From contig NZ_JACXXO010000021.1 of the NCBI RefSeq assembly GCF_017980685.1, positions 1 through 64,000 of the forward strand: DNA of 64,000 nt. Direction: 5' to 3'. Source of the stretch: Pseudomonas iridis. Its GTDB lineage: Bacteria > Pseudomonadota > Gammaproteobacteria > Pseudomonadales > Pseudomonadaceae. The notes under the pieces were generated by a model, which was given only the letters and a program-made list of their open reading frames with translations, did not search any database and was not told the origin of the DNA. Positions 1 through 8,489 of the stretch are shown one piece after another (position 1 is the first letter of the stretch; every line of letters begins with the position of its first letter). Position numbers and translations under genes: made by a program.

Positions 1-472
1 AGCACGATCAGAGGAAAGAGCCGTGAATTAAAGACAAGAAGGGTCTGTTTTTCGGCCGACTTGGATTTTTTGAACCTCAAGCAGCGAGGGCCTCAAAAAT
101 CGGTGGGTACTTCAGACCTTCCTTAGCCATTTCTTTATTCTTTTAAAAAACAGGTTGAGCACGCGAAGGTATCGCTGCGCAGCAATCACACCACTGCCGG
201 CTAAGGTCCACAACTGTCAGAAATTACAGGTAGGGCCTTTATTCCGACCAACGGCAACCTCGACTACCAGCCTCAGAGCCAACGCCTTCGCCTGCAACGC
301 CACATCCGTCAACGCCGTGCTCTCCCACCACATCCCGCGAAGCAGCAGCCCCATGGCGAACAGCCGGTTCGCCGCGTATCCGTGTTCGTTCAGCACTGCA
401 CCATCAATCGCAGCCGCAATCCCCAACGTCAACGGCCGCACCTTTCAGCCACACCCAATACCTTGGGAGCTT
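1..472. other. Window edge, no confident gene
   Basis: No confident gene is visible in the first 472 bases. A 74-codon open frame lies on the minus strand at 217-441 (begins MRPLTLGIAAAIDG, contains GYAANRLFAMGLLLRGMWW). It has no clear ribosome binding site and sits directly downstream of ppnN. It could be a small translated ORF or a decayed or repeat-derived sequence. I cannot assign a function and would not call it a gene without homologue or expression data. Confidence 0.3.
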
Positions 473-1846
473 TTACGCCACCACTCGATAACACGGTACA
501 TACGCCGCGCCGCCCGGTAGTTTCATCCGGTGCTGCGCAACGAAAGCTTTCAGCAGCGCATCGAGCGGTTGCATGATCGCTGCGTCACCACGGATCTGAT
601 ACGGCCCGTGTTCTTCAATCAAGCGAATGCCTTTGTCCTTGACGTTGCCAGCGACGATGCCCGAGAACGCCCGGCGCAGGTTGGCCGCCAGTTCGTGCGG
701 TGGCTGGTCGCGGTGCAACTTGAGGTTGGCCATGTTTTCGTGGGTCGGATCGAACGGACGCTGGAAGCCCTCATCAATCTTCAGCAGCCAGTTGAAGTGG
801 AACGCGTCGTTGCGCTCGCGGCGGAACTGCTTCACGGCTTTAAGGCCCTGAGTCATCTGGCGCGCGACTTCAGTCGGGTCGTCGATGATGATTTCGTAGT
901 GCTGCTTGGCCGCTTCACCGAGGGTCGCGATGACGAACGCGTCGAGCTGCTCCAGATACGGCGCAGCATGTTTCGGCCCGGTCAGGATGACCGGGAACGG
1001 CAAGCCCTCGTTGTCCGGATGCATGAGGATGCCCAGCAGATAGAGGAACTCTTCCGCCGTACCGGCACCGCCCGGGAAGATGATGATGCCGTGGCCGACA
1101 CGCACGAACGCTTCCAGACGTTTCTCGATGTCCGGCAGGATCACCAGTTCATTGACGATCGGGTTTGGCGCTTCGGCAGCGATGATGCCCGGCTCGGTCA
1201 GACCGAGGTAGCGACCGCCGTGAATACGCTGTTTGGCGTGGGCGATGGTGGCGCCTTTCATCGGTCCCTTCATCACGCCGGGGCCGCAGCCGGTGCAGAT
1301 GTCGAGGCTGCGCAGGCCCAGTTCGTGGCCGACTTTCTTGGTGTATTTGTATTCTTCGGTGTTGATCGAGTGACCGCCCCAGCACACGACGATTTTCGGC
1401 TCGACACCCGGGCGCAGGGTGCGGGCATTACGCAGCAGGTGAAAGACGTAGTCGCTGATGCCTTGCGAAGTGCTGAGATCGATACGTTGGCTGTCGAGTT
1501 CGTTTTCGGTGTAGACGATGTCTCGCAGGGCGCTGAACAGCATTTCCCGGGTGCTGGCGATCATTTCGCCGTCGACGAAGGCATCGGCCGGAGCGTTCAG
1601 CAGCTCGAGGCGCACACCGCGATCCTGCTGGTGAATGCGGATTTCGAAGTCCTTGTAGGCTTCAAGAATGGTCTTGGCGTTATCGACATGAGCGCCGGTG
1701 TTGAGGATGGCCAGGGCGCACTGGCGGAACAGGGTGTAGGTGCTGCCGGATCCGGCTTCGCTCAGCTGCTGCACTTCACGTTGAGAAAGGGTTTCCAGGC
1801 TGCCTTTGGGGCTGACCGAAGCATTGATTACGTGTCGTTGGGTCAT
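473..1846 (-). CDS. ppnN: Nucleotide 5'-monophosphate nucleosidase PpnN (LOG family)
   Basis: The 457-residue product fits the long PpnN/YgdH type, which cleaves purine and pyrimidine nucleoside monophosphates to free base and ribose 5-phosphate in the cytoplasm. The Rossmann-like LOG core is visible: CWGGHS at about 155-160 and the diagnostic PGGAGTAEE loop at 258-266, which binds the ribose phosphate. The long N- and C-terminal extensions are those expected for PpnN and absent from short LOG proteins. In E. coli the enzyme is controlled allosterically by (p)ppGpp (family knowledge). It is monocistronic, with a divergent intergenic region of about 220 bp before the DUF3087 gene. Confidence 0.9.
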   Translation of the reverse strand: MTQRHVINASVSPKGSLETLSQREVQQLSEAGSGSTYTLFRQCALAILNTGAHVDNAKTILEAYKDFEIRIHQQDRGVRLELLNAPADAFVDGEMIASTREMLFSALRDIVYTENELDSQRIDLSTSQGISDYVFHLLRNARTLRPGVEPKIVVCWGGHSINTEEYKYTKKVGHELGLRSLDICTGCGPGVMKGPMKGATIAHAKQRIHGGRYLGLTEPGIIAAEAPNPIVNELVILPDIEKRLEAFVRVGHGIIIFPGGAGTAEEFLYLLGILMHPDNEGLPFPVILTGPKHAAPYLEQLDAFVIATLGEAAKQHYEIIIDDPTEVARQMTQGLKAVKQFRRERNDAFHFNWLLKIDEGFQRPFDPTHENMANLKLHRDQPPHELAANLRRAFSGIVAGNVKDKGIRLIEEHGPYQIRGDAAIMQPLDALLKAFVAQHRMKLPGGAAYVPCYRVVA

Positions 1847-2072
1847 GCAATGATCCTTAAAACGATGTCATCCCAGAACCAGGCGAATGGCATCCGAATA
1901 GTGTGTAGCCATGAATGAAGATGGCACGATCTGCGCTATACCGCCATGTCCCCGTTGGACGATGAAAAGATGAAAAGGGGCCCCAGCATAGCTAAATCCA
2001 TCGCAGAGGCGATAATGCGCGGGCCCGTTTTTCTGTTGTGCCTCTTTTTCTTGCTCAAGGAAGTCATTAGTG

Positions 2073-2600
2073 ATGTTCGAGATTCAGCCGATGGACGCCG
2101 CCACTTTTCGCCAGCAGACCCGCCGCAGCACGCTGATCATCGCCGTGCTGTTCCTGGTGCTGGCGATGTTGTTTTCAACGGTGGCGGTGCAGCTGTTCGG
2201 AGAACCGGGCGGCGATAACCTGCGGTTTAATGTCGGCGGGGTTTTTCTGGCATTTCTGCTGACGGCGGCATTGCTGCGCGGGCGCTTCTGGAATCAGAGC
2301 TGGATGGCGCCGGCGGTGTATAGCTGGCGGCTCAAGCGCAATTTGATGAGCGTGACCAATGTGATGCATCAGGTGACGGCGGCAGTGGAAAAGAATGACC
2401 CGATCGCGATGAAAGTGTTGCGCTTCTATCATCTGGGGCTGACGCAGATGCATGAACTGGATGGCAACTCCAGCGATCATGCGCAGTTGCATCGCGAAGT
2501 CGAGCAGCACAAGGAGCGGATGCAAGCGCTGGGTCTCGATGTCGACCAGCCACGCCTTGACCCGGCGTGGCTGGAGGCTTTGAAACCTGCGTCGCGTTAA
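2073..2600 (+). CDS. DUF3087 family membrane protein
   Basis: A 175-residue protein that I recognise as DUF3087, a family of unknown function seen in gammaproteobacteria. Two hydrophobic segments are visible at about residues 20-45 and 52-70. A soluble, charged C-terminal half follows, with a conserved-looking LGLTQMHELDGNSS stretch. The ATG at 2073 has AAGGAAG ten bases upstream; a GTG at 2070 immediately before it is the alternative start. The stop codon overlaps that of the convergent DUF2784 gene. No function is inferred. Confidence 0.75.
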   Translation: MFEIQPMDAATFRQQTRRSTLIIAVLFLVLAMLFSTVAVQLFGEPGGDNLRFNVGGVFLAFLLTAALLRGRFWNQSWMAPAVYSWRLKRNLMSVTNVMHQVTAAVEKNDPIAMKVLRFYHLGLTQMHELDGNSSDHAQLHREVEQHKERMQALGLDVDQPRLDPAWLEALKPASR

Positions 2601-2983
2601 AGCGAAATACGGCTGGCTCGGCGCTGTTTTCTCGAGCGGAACAATCGGCCGTAAACCAGCAGGTTGATTATCAGCACCACGCTGCCTAGCACCAGTTGAA
2701 TCTGCGGTGTAAGCCCGGCCGGGTAGATGATCGGCCAGATGTAATGTTCGATGAAACCGCCGGCGTACTCGGTTTGTCCGGCGGCGTGGCGCATCAGGTT
2801 TTCCCAGTAGGTCAGGGGGCAGGTCAGGTGCAACACCTCGACCGCGAAGCCCCACGCGGCGGCCGGCAAGTGCAGCCACATCAGTCGCGGCCACTTGAGC
2901 ACCAGCAGTCCGCCGAACAGCACGAATAGAATGAACAGCAAATGAAACAGCACCAGCCCGTCGGCTGCGATTCGGTACAGCAT
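2597..2983 (-). CDS. DUF2784 family membrane protein
   Basis: A 128-residue, four-helix membrane protein matching DUF2784 as I know it. Hydrophobic segments lie near residues 8-32, 38-56, 82-90 and 94-112, with the aromatic CPLTYWEN motif between helices 2 and 3. The start at 2983 is chosen because GGGAGACGAC precedes it at good spacing; an ATG at 3001 would add six residues. It is convergent with the DUF3087 gene, the two stop codons overlapping. Function unknown. Confidence 0.7.
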   Translation of the reverse strand: MLYRIAADGLVLFHLLFILFVLFGGLLVLKWPRLMWLHLPAAAWGFAVEVLHLTCPLTYWENLMRHAAGQTEYAGGFIEHYIWPIIYPAGLTPQIQLVLGSVVLIINLLVYGRLFRSRKQRRASRISL

Positions 2984-3169
2984 GTCGTCTCCCTGACGCA
3001 TTTGTGATGGGTTCCATGTTACGCCAGCCGCGGCTCACGGACGGCGCGATTTAGCGCATTTGTTAGCCGGACATGGTGTTTGCTGTCAGCGTCGAGTGGT
3101 TACAAGTCGCGCGATGAAAACTGTTCTACGCTTTATCGACGATGAATGACTTCTGAAAGCGAGGCGGAT

Positions 3170-3319
3170 ATGGCAACTGAGAAAACGCATCTGGATGATG
3201 AGGATGAGCCATCAGAAGAAGAGGTCGAGCAACAGAAGAGGAGAGAGGAGCAGACCTGGAAACATGACGACAGCCGAGAGCTGTCGGATCGCGATCAGGA
3301 ACGCCCGCTAAAGCCTTGA
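3170..3319 (+). CDS. Small acidic/charged protein, 49 residues
   Basis: A short gene of 49 codons with a good Shine-Dalgarno (AGCGAGGCG) and a strong intrinsic terminator 13 bases after the stop, so it reads as a complete monocistronic unit. The product is almost entirely hydrophilic: it begins MATEKTHLDDEDEPSEEE, has a glutamate/arginine-rich centre likely to be helical, and a single tryptophan. No family is recognised. The combination of ribosome binding site, ORF and terminator is the reason for calling it. Confidence 0.55.
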   Translation: MATEKTHLDDEDEPSEEEVEQQKRREEQTWKHDDSRELSDRDQERPLKP

Positions 3320-3331
3320 ATGGTGAATTGC

Positions 3332-3357
3332 CAAAGCCCCGAATCAACGGGGCTTTG
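3332..3357 (+). terminator. Intrinsic terminator after the 49-residue gene
   Basis: The arms CAAAGCCCCG and CGGGGCTTTG form a perfect 10-bp stem with a 6-base AATCAA loop. The A/T flanks are weak, but it may work in both directions and so also serve the convergent minus-strand gene ending at 3362. Confidence 0.8.
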
Positions 3358-3361
3358 CGTT

Positions 3362-3649
3362 TCATAGGTCTTCGAACTGCGTTAAATCGGGGTGTGCCGC
3401 CCGATAACCCAGGGTTCGGTCGATCCAGGCATTGAGCTCGTTGACCATTACCGGCGCTTGGCCGGGATACTCATCAAGAGTGGTGCGCAGAATACGTTCG
3501 ATGTCAGGGACTGAACTCAGGTTTCGGGTCTTGATGTAATGGCCGATAAAACAGTCGAGTTGAAAGCGTTCTGTCGTGGACAGATGAATACACTCCAGGC
3601 CACTGACCTGTTTGATTGCAAAATCGTCGCGCAACTTATTTCTCTGCAA
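3362..3649 (-). CDS. Hypothetical protein, 95 residues
   Basis: No family is recognised. The frame opens with TTG at 3649 (a second TTG six codons later is possible). The sequence looks protein-like, with a mixed helical pattern and a C-terminal NAWIDRTLGYR segment, but there is no signal peptide or membrane segment. The region just upstream (3650-3860) is clearly AT-richer than its surroundings and contains the operator-like palindrome TGGTATACCA at 3699-3708, about 50 bp upstream of the start. The same palindrome controls candidate catabolic operons elsewhere in the window, so this gene may belong to that regulon. Confidence 0.5.
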   Translation of the reverse strand: MQRNKLRDDFAIKQVSGLECIHLSTTERFQLDCFIGHYIKTRNLSSVPDIERILRTTLDEYPGQAPVMVNELNAWIDRTLGYRAAHPDLTQFEDL

Positions 3650-3698
3650 GGCTTGAAGAAGTTATAGGGAATCCTGGTTTCTTGACTCTCTGGTCAAC

Positions 3699-3708
3699 TG
3701 GTATACCA
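3699..3708. promoter_or_regulatory. TGGTATACCA palindrome (candidate GntR-FCD operator)
   Basis: A perfect copy of the 10-bp palindrome found at 23872, 50379 and 56220, placed about 50 bp upstream of the minus-strand 95-residue ORF. The GT..AC core matches the FadR/FCD subfamily of GntR operators. The site is seen directly; the regulator is inferred. Confidence 0.5.
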
Positions 3709-3860
3709 ATTGGAAATGCGGCGCGCATGCTATCCGTAGCGAATGTAAATGTATGTATGACGATTGAAATGTCAGACAAGCGGTTAGTTCGCTCAAACGA
3801 CTGTTTTATATACGCTTGTCTCAAGATTGAAACACCATTTGTAAAGCCTTTGCGCCACCT

Positions 3861-3931
3861 GTAGGAGCTGCCGAAGGCTGCGATCTTTTGATCTGGAAAA
3901 GCAAAAGATCGCAGCCTTCGGCAACTCCTAC
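3861..3931. repeat. REP doublet (GTAGGAGCTGCCGAAGGC type)
   Basis: Two inverted copies of GTAGGAGCTGCCGAAGGC, continuing into GCTGCGATCTTTTG, face each other across a short spacer and could form one long hairpin. This is a common extragenic palindrome of fluorescent pseudomonads. It lies between the AT-rich stretch and yedK. Confidence 0.85.
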
Positions 3932-3962
3932 ATAAGAGAGAACGTGTGGTGCTGGCAAATTT

Positions 3963-4643
3963 TCAGGCCACTTCAGCGATCAACTCGGGGCCTTGATTGC
4001 GTGAGTTGCCGACAGCTTTGACGACCTTGTGCCACTCAAACGCCGTTGCGTCTTCACCCTCGAACAGCAACATCTGCTCGGCTCGTTCCACCGGGGTCGC
4101 CGGGTCTAACCATTCGCGCGCCAGTTCGGCGTTTAGCACCACCGGTCGACGGTCGTGGATATCGAGCATGCCGCCCATACTGTCGGCAGTGATGATGACG
4201 AATCCATCGTCGTCACGAGCATCCGCACCCGGTGTCGGAAATTGCCCAATGGCGGCACAGAAAACTGGCCCATGATCCACCCGACGAATCAGCCATGGTT
4301 GTCGGGTTTTGTCCTCGGCATCGACCCATTCAAACCAGTTATCGACCGGCACGATCAAGCGGTGACGCCAGATCGCGCGGAAAAACGGCCCGTGCGCGAC
4401 TTTCTCCACCCGCGCATTGATCGGCGCGGCGCGGTCCTTTGCCCAGTGCGGACGCCAGCCCCAGCGCAGGTTGTCCGCATACACACGTTGTTCGTGTTGA
4501 TGCAGGACCGCCAGCGCGGTGGTCGGCGCTGCGTTGTATCGAGCCAGCGGCGCTTCGCCGACATGATTGATCAACGCATCGGGAATGCTCAGCACTGCGA
4601 CGAAATCGTGAATGCCCCGGTACTGCGAGAGTCTTCCGCACAT
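3963..4643 (-). CDS. yedK: SRAP-domain abasic-site processing protein (YedK/HMCES)
   Basis: A 226-residue SRAP protein, the length typical of bacterial YedK. Members form a covalent thiazolidine crosslink with abasic sites in single-stranded DNA and protect them at replication forks. All expected active-site residues are present: the N-terminal MCGR with Cys2 (nucleophile after Met removal), Asn76 in PINARVE, Glu105 in NWFEW, and His163 in DIHDRRP. The gene stands alone between a REP doublet and a divergent deacetylase gene. Confidence 0.93.
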   Translation of the reverse strand: MCGRLSQYRGIHDFVAVLSIPDALINHVGEAPLARYNAAPTTALAVLHQHEQRVYADNLRWGWRPHWAKDRAAPINARVEKVAHGPFFRAIWRHRLIVPVDNWFEWVDAEDKTRQPWLIRRVDHGPVFCAAIGQFPTPGADARDDDGFVIITADSMGGMLDIHDRRPVVLNAELAREWLDPATPVERAEQMLLFEGEDATAFEWHKVVKAVGNSRNQGPELIAEVA

Positions 4644-4883
4644 CGGCTGAATCTCCTGTAGGAAATATCAGCTTAGTTGGCTCTTTGCTTCACTCCCTGG
4701 CGGGGTGACCGGTGAACGTGTCGGCTCGTTTCAGCAGTCACTGGCGCACAGAGCGAGCGCTGGAACCAAACCCTGTGTACCTTATCCAACCTCGGCCCGC
4801 GAAGCCGAGCGCAGGGGTGGATAAGGGCGAGGGAGTTTTGCCAATCAATAAAATGAACGCAGTGGTCGGGCTCAAGGCAAAAC

Positions 4884-5783
4884 ATGACATCCGGATTCAA
4901 ACTTTTTTGTGCAGCGGTCATCGCCCTGGTGCTGGCTGGCTGCATTGCCGCGCCCATTGAACTGACCGCGCAAACCGAATCCCGGCTGAAGGCTCAAGCG
5001 CCGGTGCGTTTTCTGCTGACGTTCGATGATGGCCCCAGCGCCTCGAGTTTCTGGAATCCATCAGCGACGGTGCTCGACAGCCTGAAAGACAACCCGGTGC
5101 AGTCGGGCATCAAAGCGGTATTTTTCGTCCAGACGCGTGCCCCCCGGGCTGGCAACAGCGAAATTGGTCGCGACATCATGCGGCGCGAGTTCGAAGAGGG
5201 GCATGTCCTCGGTTTTCATACAGCGACCCATTGGCACACCAACCATCGCTCGCTCACCCCGCAGGAACTCAAAGAATCGCTGACCAACGGCTCCGCTGAC
5301 ATTGCCGCCCTCACCGGAGCGCCGCCGAAGTTGTTGCGACCGCCATTCTGGAATTACGACAAACGCACGTTCGCCGCCTATCAACAGCATGGCTTGCAGG
5401 TGTTGCTCACGGATCTGAGTGCCAATGACGGCAAGATCTGGGGCTTCAACGCAAGCCCTCGCCGACGGGCGAACATGTTGCAGCAGCTGTCGAAAGTGCG
5501 TGAGCGCATCGCCCTGGGAGAGTTTCCGACAGTGGACGGTGTGATTCCTGTGGTGGTGACCTTTCATGATCTGAACCGCTATACCGCGCGGCACATGCGC
5601 GAATACCTGCAAATCCTGCTCGACAGCGCCGCGACCACCGGCGTGAGATTGGCGCAAAAGCCGTTTTATGACGATCACGCTGAATTGGAGAAGGCTGCGC
5701 TGGCGCGTACGGTTCGGCAAAGTTGCGAGTCGGTGCAGTTGCCGGGCATGTGGAACTGGATCTGGGATCACGACGCTCACTGA
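4884..5783 (+). CDS. Polysaccharide deacetylase lipoprotein (NodB homology)
   Basis: A 299-residue carbohydrate esterase family 4-like protein. The N-terminus is a lipoprotein signal with lipobox LAGC (Cys20), so it is probably membrane-anchored and periplasmic. The NodB motif 1 TFDDGPSA lies at 46-53 (catalytic base Asp48, metal ligand Asp49). The H-x3-H metal pair of motif 2 is His112/His116 in FHTATHWH, and RPPFW at about 150 is motif 3. The usual role is N-deacetylation of a cell-wall or exopolysaccharide sugar; the actual substrate cannot be deduced. It is not within a polysaccharide operon. Confidence 0.85.
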   Translation: MTSGFKLFCAAVIALVLAGCIAAPIELTAQTESRLKAQAPVRFLLTFDDGPSASSFWNPSATVLDSLKDNPVQSGIKAVFFVQTRAPRAGNSEIGRDIMRREFEEGHVLGFHTATHWHTNHRSLTPQELKESLTNGSADIAALTGAPPKLLRPPFWNYDKRTFAAYQQHGLQVLLTDLSANDGKIWGFNASPRRRANMLQQLSKVRERIALGEFPTVDGVIPVVVTFHDLNRYTARHMREYLQILLDSAATTGVRLAQKPFYDDHAELEKAALARTVRQSCESVQLPGMWNWIWDHDAH

Positions 5784-5890
5784 CGGGACGCATGAAAAGT
5801 GTGATGGGGTTGGCGTTTTTCGGGGGCGGGGCAGTCATCGCCCATCTATGCTCTATGGATCGATCGATTCAACGCCTGAGGCGCCCCGCC

Positions 5891-6133
5891 ATGCTTGCCA
5901 TTGCCGACATCTGTCGCATTGTCGAATCCGGCTTTCCCACGTTTAAATGCGAGTGCATTTCAACGCCTCAGGGGCTGCTTCAAATCAAAGTCTATGAGCC
6001 CGGCAGCGGACGCGTCGAGTTGCTGCTCAACGGCGTTTCCCCGGAACATCTCGTCACGATCCGCGACATTTCCAACTTTATTGGCGAATTGCGTACAGAA
6101 ATCAGTGCCGGCCGCAGGGCCTTCGCCGGTTGA
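5891..6133 (+). CDS. DUF1652 family protein
   Basis: An 80-residue cytoplasmic protein matching the small Pseudomonas family DUF1652: an N-terminal ESGFPTFKCEC motif, then a two-strand hairpin and a C-terminal ISNFIGELRTEI helix. The ATG at 5891 opens exactly at the family's usual start. An in-frame open region upstream lacks protein character. Function unknown. It is convergent with the Nudix gene, three bases apart. Confidence 0.7.
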   Translation: MLAIADICRIVESGFPTFKCECISTPQGLLQIKVYEPGSGRVELLLNGVSPEHLVTIRDISNFIGELRTEISAGRRAFAG

Positions 6134-6136
6134 TGT

Positions 6137-6499
6137 TTATAAACGCCGTTGAAAGGCCCGGACGATGCGAAGCGTTGCTTCGCTGGTATCCAGATTCTGT
6201 ACCGCGCCTAACGGAAACCAGATGCAATCAGTGATTTCGTTCTGCGGGCGCAACTCTTCTATGTTTAGCACCGACGCCTCATAGACATGATGTCGGGTTC
6301 CGCCGTATTGCAGTTCCATCAGGTAGAGCACTTCATCGGCATCCAGTCCGGTTTCTTCCTGCAATTCGCGCACGGCAGCGTCTGCCCGGGTTTCGCCAGG
6401 TTCAACTTTGCCGCCAGGCAAATTCCACCGGCAGCTGGGCTTGCGCACCAAGAGGATATGTCGATCCTGTTCGCAAATGACGGTTGCACGTACTTTCAT
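6137..6499 (-). CDS. Nudix hydrolase
   Basis: A 120-residue single-domain Nudix protein. The Nudix box G-x5-E-x7-REL-x-EE-x-GL is complete at about residues 29-51 (starts GGKVEPGE and ends RELQEETGL), giving the metal-binding helix. The size suggests a small nucleoside diphosphate-X hydrolase of the MutT/ADP-ribose class; the substrate is not predictable. The start MKVRATVI at 6499 is preferred over an in-frame start 12 codons upstream because the family begins with this first beta strand. Confidence 0.85.
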   Translation of the reverse strand: MKVRATVICEQDRHILLVRKPSCRWNLPGGKVEPGETRADAAVRELQEETGLDADEVLYLMELQYGGTRHHVYEASVLNIEELRPQNEITDCIWFPLGAVQNLDTSEATLRIVRAFQRRL

Positions 6500-6696
6500 C
6501 GGATGCCTGTTACTGCTGTCACAAAATAGAAACATAACTGCAATATTCGAGCCGAGCCTTTGATTAAAGGTTCCATTGACGTTGGAGCGTCGAGTATTGA
6601 GAGAAGTGCCAAATGCTGAACAGGCTTGCGTGGTGCGAGCGGATGCAGAAAACCCTAAACGCGTGTTCAGAGGCTTGAAGCGAGATAACGGGTTGT

Positions 6697-6727
6697 AAAA
6701 AAAAGCAGCCCCGGCTAATGCCAGGGC
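6697..6727 (-). terminator. Intrinsic terminator (minus strand)
   Basis: On the minus strand GCCCTGGC and GCCGGGGC pair (one G-T wobble) around a 4-base loop, then TGC and a run of eight T follow. It sits 25 bases beyond the stop of the 79-residue minus-strand gene and terminates it. Confidence 0.85.
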
Positions 6728-6751
6728 CTTGGTTTGCAGCGGTGGTAAGTG

Positions 6752-6991
6752 TCAGTGGACTTTGGTACGACTGATTGCCCGTGCCTTCACTTCCCTGGCG
6801 TACAATTGCAGCCGCTCTTCATCGCTTTGCAAGACCTCGCAGGATCTCAGCACTGACTGCGCGTCAGCCTCGTTACCAGATTTGCGCAGCTGCTCGGCGA
6901 TGCGTTTCAGATCGACTGCCGACCAGCGCAGATCCGATGCGACGCTTTGCAAGTCGCGTTGCAGTTCATGTTCGTATTCGTTGAGACGCAT
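6752..6991 (-). CDS. Hypothetical protein, 79 residues, helical
   Basis: No family is recognised. The start at 6991 is fixed by a near-ideal ribosome binding site (GGAGGTGATC), so an in-frame start at 7033 is rejected. The product begins MRLNEYEHELQRD and is rich in Glu, Arg, Leu and Ser with heptad-like spacing, suggesting two amphipathic helices or a short coiled coil. It is soluble, with no signal peptide. It is monocistronic with its own terminator. Confidence 0.65.
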   Translation of the reverse strand: MRLNEYEHELQRDLQSVASDLRWSAVDLKRIAEQLRKSGNEADAQSVLRSCEVLQSDEERLQLYAREVKARAISRTKVH

Positions 6992-7175
6992 GATCACCTC
7001 CGGAACATTCTCGGTAAAAAAGAGTAGTCGCATTTTTCACCCGTCGCGCGTGGTTTGTCTGTGATACCGCTGAATGGGTGTAAAAGATTGTCCAATCTCC
7101 ACAGCGGGCGCGATGCCACGATGGATGTGTTGTCTGTTAGGCGGTACATTCACTTTTTTAGCAAAAGGAAACATC

Positions 7176-7511
7176 ATGCGGATATGGATCGGGAGTCTGG
7201 CGTTGGCCATGTTGGCAGGGTGCTCGTTGCCGACTTCGTTGGTGCCGGGTGAGCCCAATGTCAGAAAGACCACTAGCAAGGCGCCCAAAGACTATGCCGC
7301 GTGCGTATTGCCGTTGTGGCAGAAGGATGTTGCGAAAACCTCGCAGGCATCGATCTCCAACGGTTACCGCATCACCGCGCCGAGCATCATCACGGCTGAC
7401 GAAATCCTCGAAATCGTCAAATACAAGGACGGCAGCAGCGTGTCCTTGTACCAAGGCCCGCCGTGGGCCAAGTCCGGCTCGCTACGCCAATCTGTGCGTG
7501 ATTGCCTGTAG
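7176..7511 (+). CDS. Small lipoprotein, 111 residues
   Basis: The start at 7176 follows AAAGGAAAC and gives a clean lipoprotein signal (MRIWIGSLALAMLAGC, Cys16). The mature part has two further cysteines that could pair (one near residue 42, one at 110, RDCL end). No family is named with confidence. It is followed by a bidirectional terminator, so it is a single-gene unit. An envelope location is likely; its function is unknown. Confidence 0.75.
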   Translation: MRIWIGSLALAMLAGCSLPTSLVPGEPNVRKTTSKAPKDYAACVLPLWQKDVAKTSQASISNGYRITAPSIITADEILEIVKYKDGSSVSLYQGPPWAKSGSLRQSVRDCL

Positions 7512-7525
7512 CAATTGTCGGGTGC

Positions 7526-7567
7526 AAAAAAAAGCAGAAACCGGATTTCGGTTTCTGCTTTTTTTTT
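7526..7567. terminator. Bidirectional intrinsic terminator
   Basis: A perfect 10-bp stem (GCAGAAACCG/CGGTTTCTGC at 7534-7543 and 7549-7558) is flanked by eight A on the left and nine T on the right. It can therefore end both the lipoprotein transcript and the convergent Rrf2 transcript. Confidence 0.92.
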
Positions 7568-7592
7568 GGCTGGCGATACCAGTAGAGCGCGA

Positions 7593-8141
7593 TCAGTCTG
7601 AAATGTCGGTCAGCGGGATGGTGCCGAAGTTGCCCTTTTTCTCGCGTCGATCCTGAATCCAGTCTTCGACTTGTTGGCCAAACTGCGCCGGCGCCTTGCG
7701 TCCAACCTTTCTGGCGATGTCGAGAATGGTCTGCTGGGCGAGGGCATCTTCCATGCGTTTTTGCGCGGTCATCATGGCGGCGTGGATCGAGCAGGTGCCT
7801 TCGATGGCCCAGTCCGGCGGATCCCCTTCAAACAGGGCGCAACGCCCGCGAATCTCTCTGCATTCGAAAATATTCTTGCGCCCATCAATGGCGTTGACGA
7901 CGTCGAGCAGGGTGATTTCGTCTGCCGGCCGCGCCAGGCTGAAGCCGCCACGCACGCCTTCAGTGGCGACCACCACTTTGGCTTTGGCGAGTTTGGTGAA
8001 GATCTTTGCCAGATACTCCAGTGGCACACCCTGCAGTTCTGCGAGGTCACGCACGCTGGCCTCCCGACTGTCGCCACCGTTGGCAACCAGAAAGGTCAGG
8101 CAATGAATGCCGTATTCGACGCCTGCGCTGTAAAGAGCCAT
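7593..8141 (-). CDS. Rrf2 family iron-sulfur transcriptional regulator
   Basis: A 182-residue Rrf2-type repressor or activator. It has an N-terminal winged helix (about residues 1-75, with GVPLEYLAKIFTKLAKAKVV recognition region) and three conserved cysteines, Cys94, Cys101 and Cys117, in the spacing that ligates an Fe-S cluster in the family. It would sense redox or NO/iron state. It is divergent from an NAD(P)/FAD oxidoreductase gene, so that gene is the likely target. It is distinct from IscR by the cysteine spacing; it could be NsrR- or RirA-like, which I cannot separate by eye. Confidence 0.85.
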   Translation of the reverse strand: MALYSAGVEYGIHCLTFLVANGGDSREASVRDLAELQGVPLEYLAKIFTKLAKAKVVVATEGVRGGFSLARPADEITLLDVVNAIDGRKNIFECREIRGRCALFEGDPPDWAIEGTCSIHAAMMTAQKRMEDALAQQTILDIARKVGRKAPAQFGQQVEDWIQDRREKKGNFGTIPLTDISD

Positions 8142-8489
8142 ATAGAAGTCCGACCTGATTTGTCGTAAATGTTAGCAGGCTCACCTTTGGCCGGCAACGG
8201 GCGCGCGGGTGTAATTCCCTGCTTTCGGATATCCCTTTTTGCCGAAATATGCCTGTTTAATGGCGTTATGGCCTCCCTGTGTCAAGTATTTGAGCTATCG
8301 ATGTTTTCGATGGCAACTATCACATAATCTGTCTTGTCCGGAAGATATACGACCAATACAGTCGGCTATATCGGGTGAGCAGTCATCCGCGAGTTTCAAA
8401 TTTTTTTAGTTTCACGGTCCAGTGACTCCCGATCAGCACGAACTCTTCACTCCTTTTTTCCGTACGTGGCAATCAGCCCGGAGATAAAC
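8142..8489. promoter_or_regulatory. Divergent promoter region, Rrf2 regulator / flavoprotein
   Basis: A 348-base intergenic stretch without an ORF. It is AT-richer than the surroundings, with several short dyads (for example ATCGATGTTTTCGATGG near 8300). The two similar tracts GGAAGATATACGACC and GGCTATATCGGGTGA near 8340-8380 could be regulator sites. Nothing is certain beyond its being the shared upstream region of the two divergent genes. Confidence 0.4.

Noticed and set aside
155..520. Plus-strand open frame of 121 codons near the left edge
   Set aside because: Low-complexity composition, no ribosome site and overlap with the ppnN 3' end; a minus-strand frame in the same place looks somewhat better but is also not supported.
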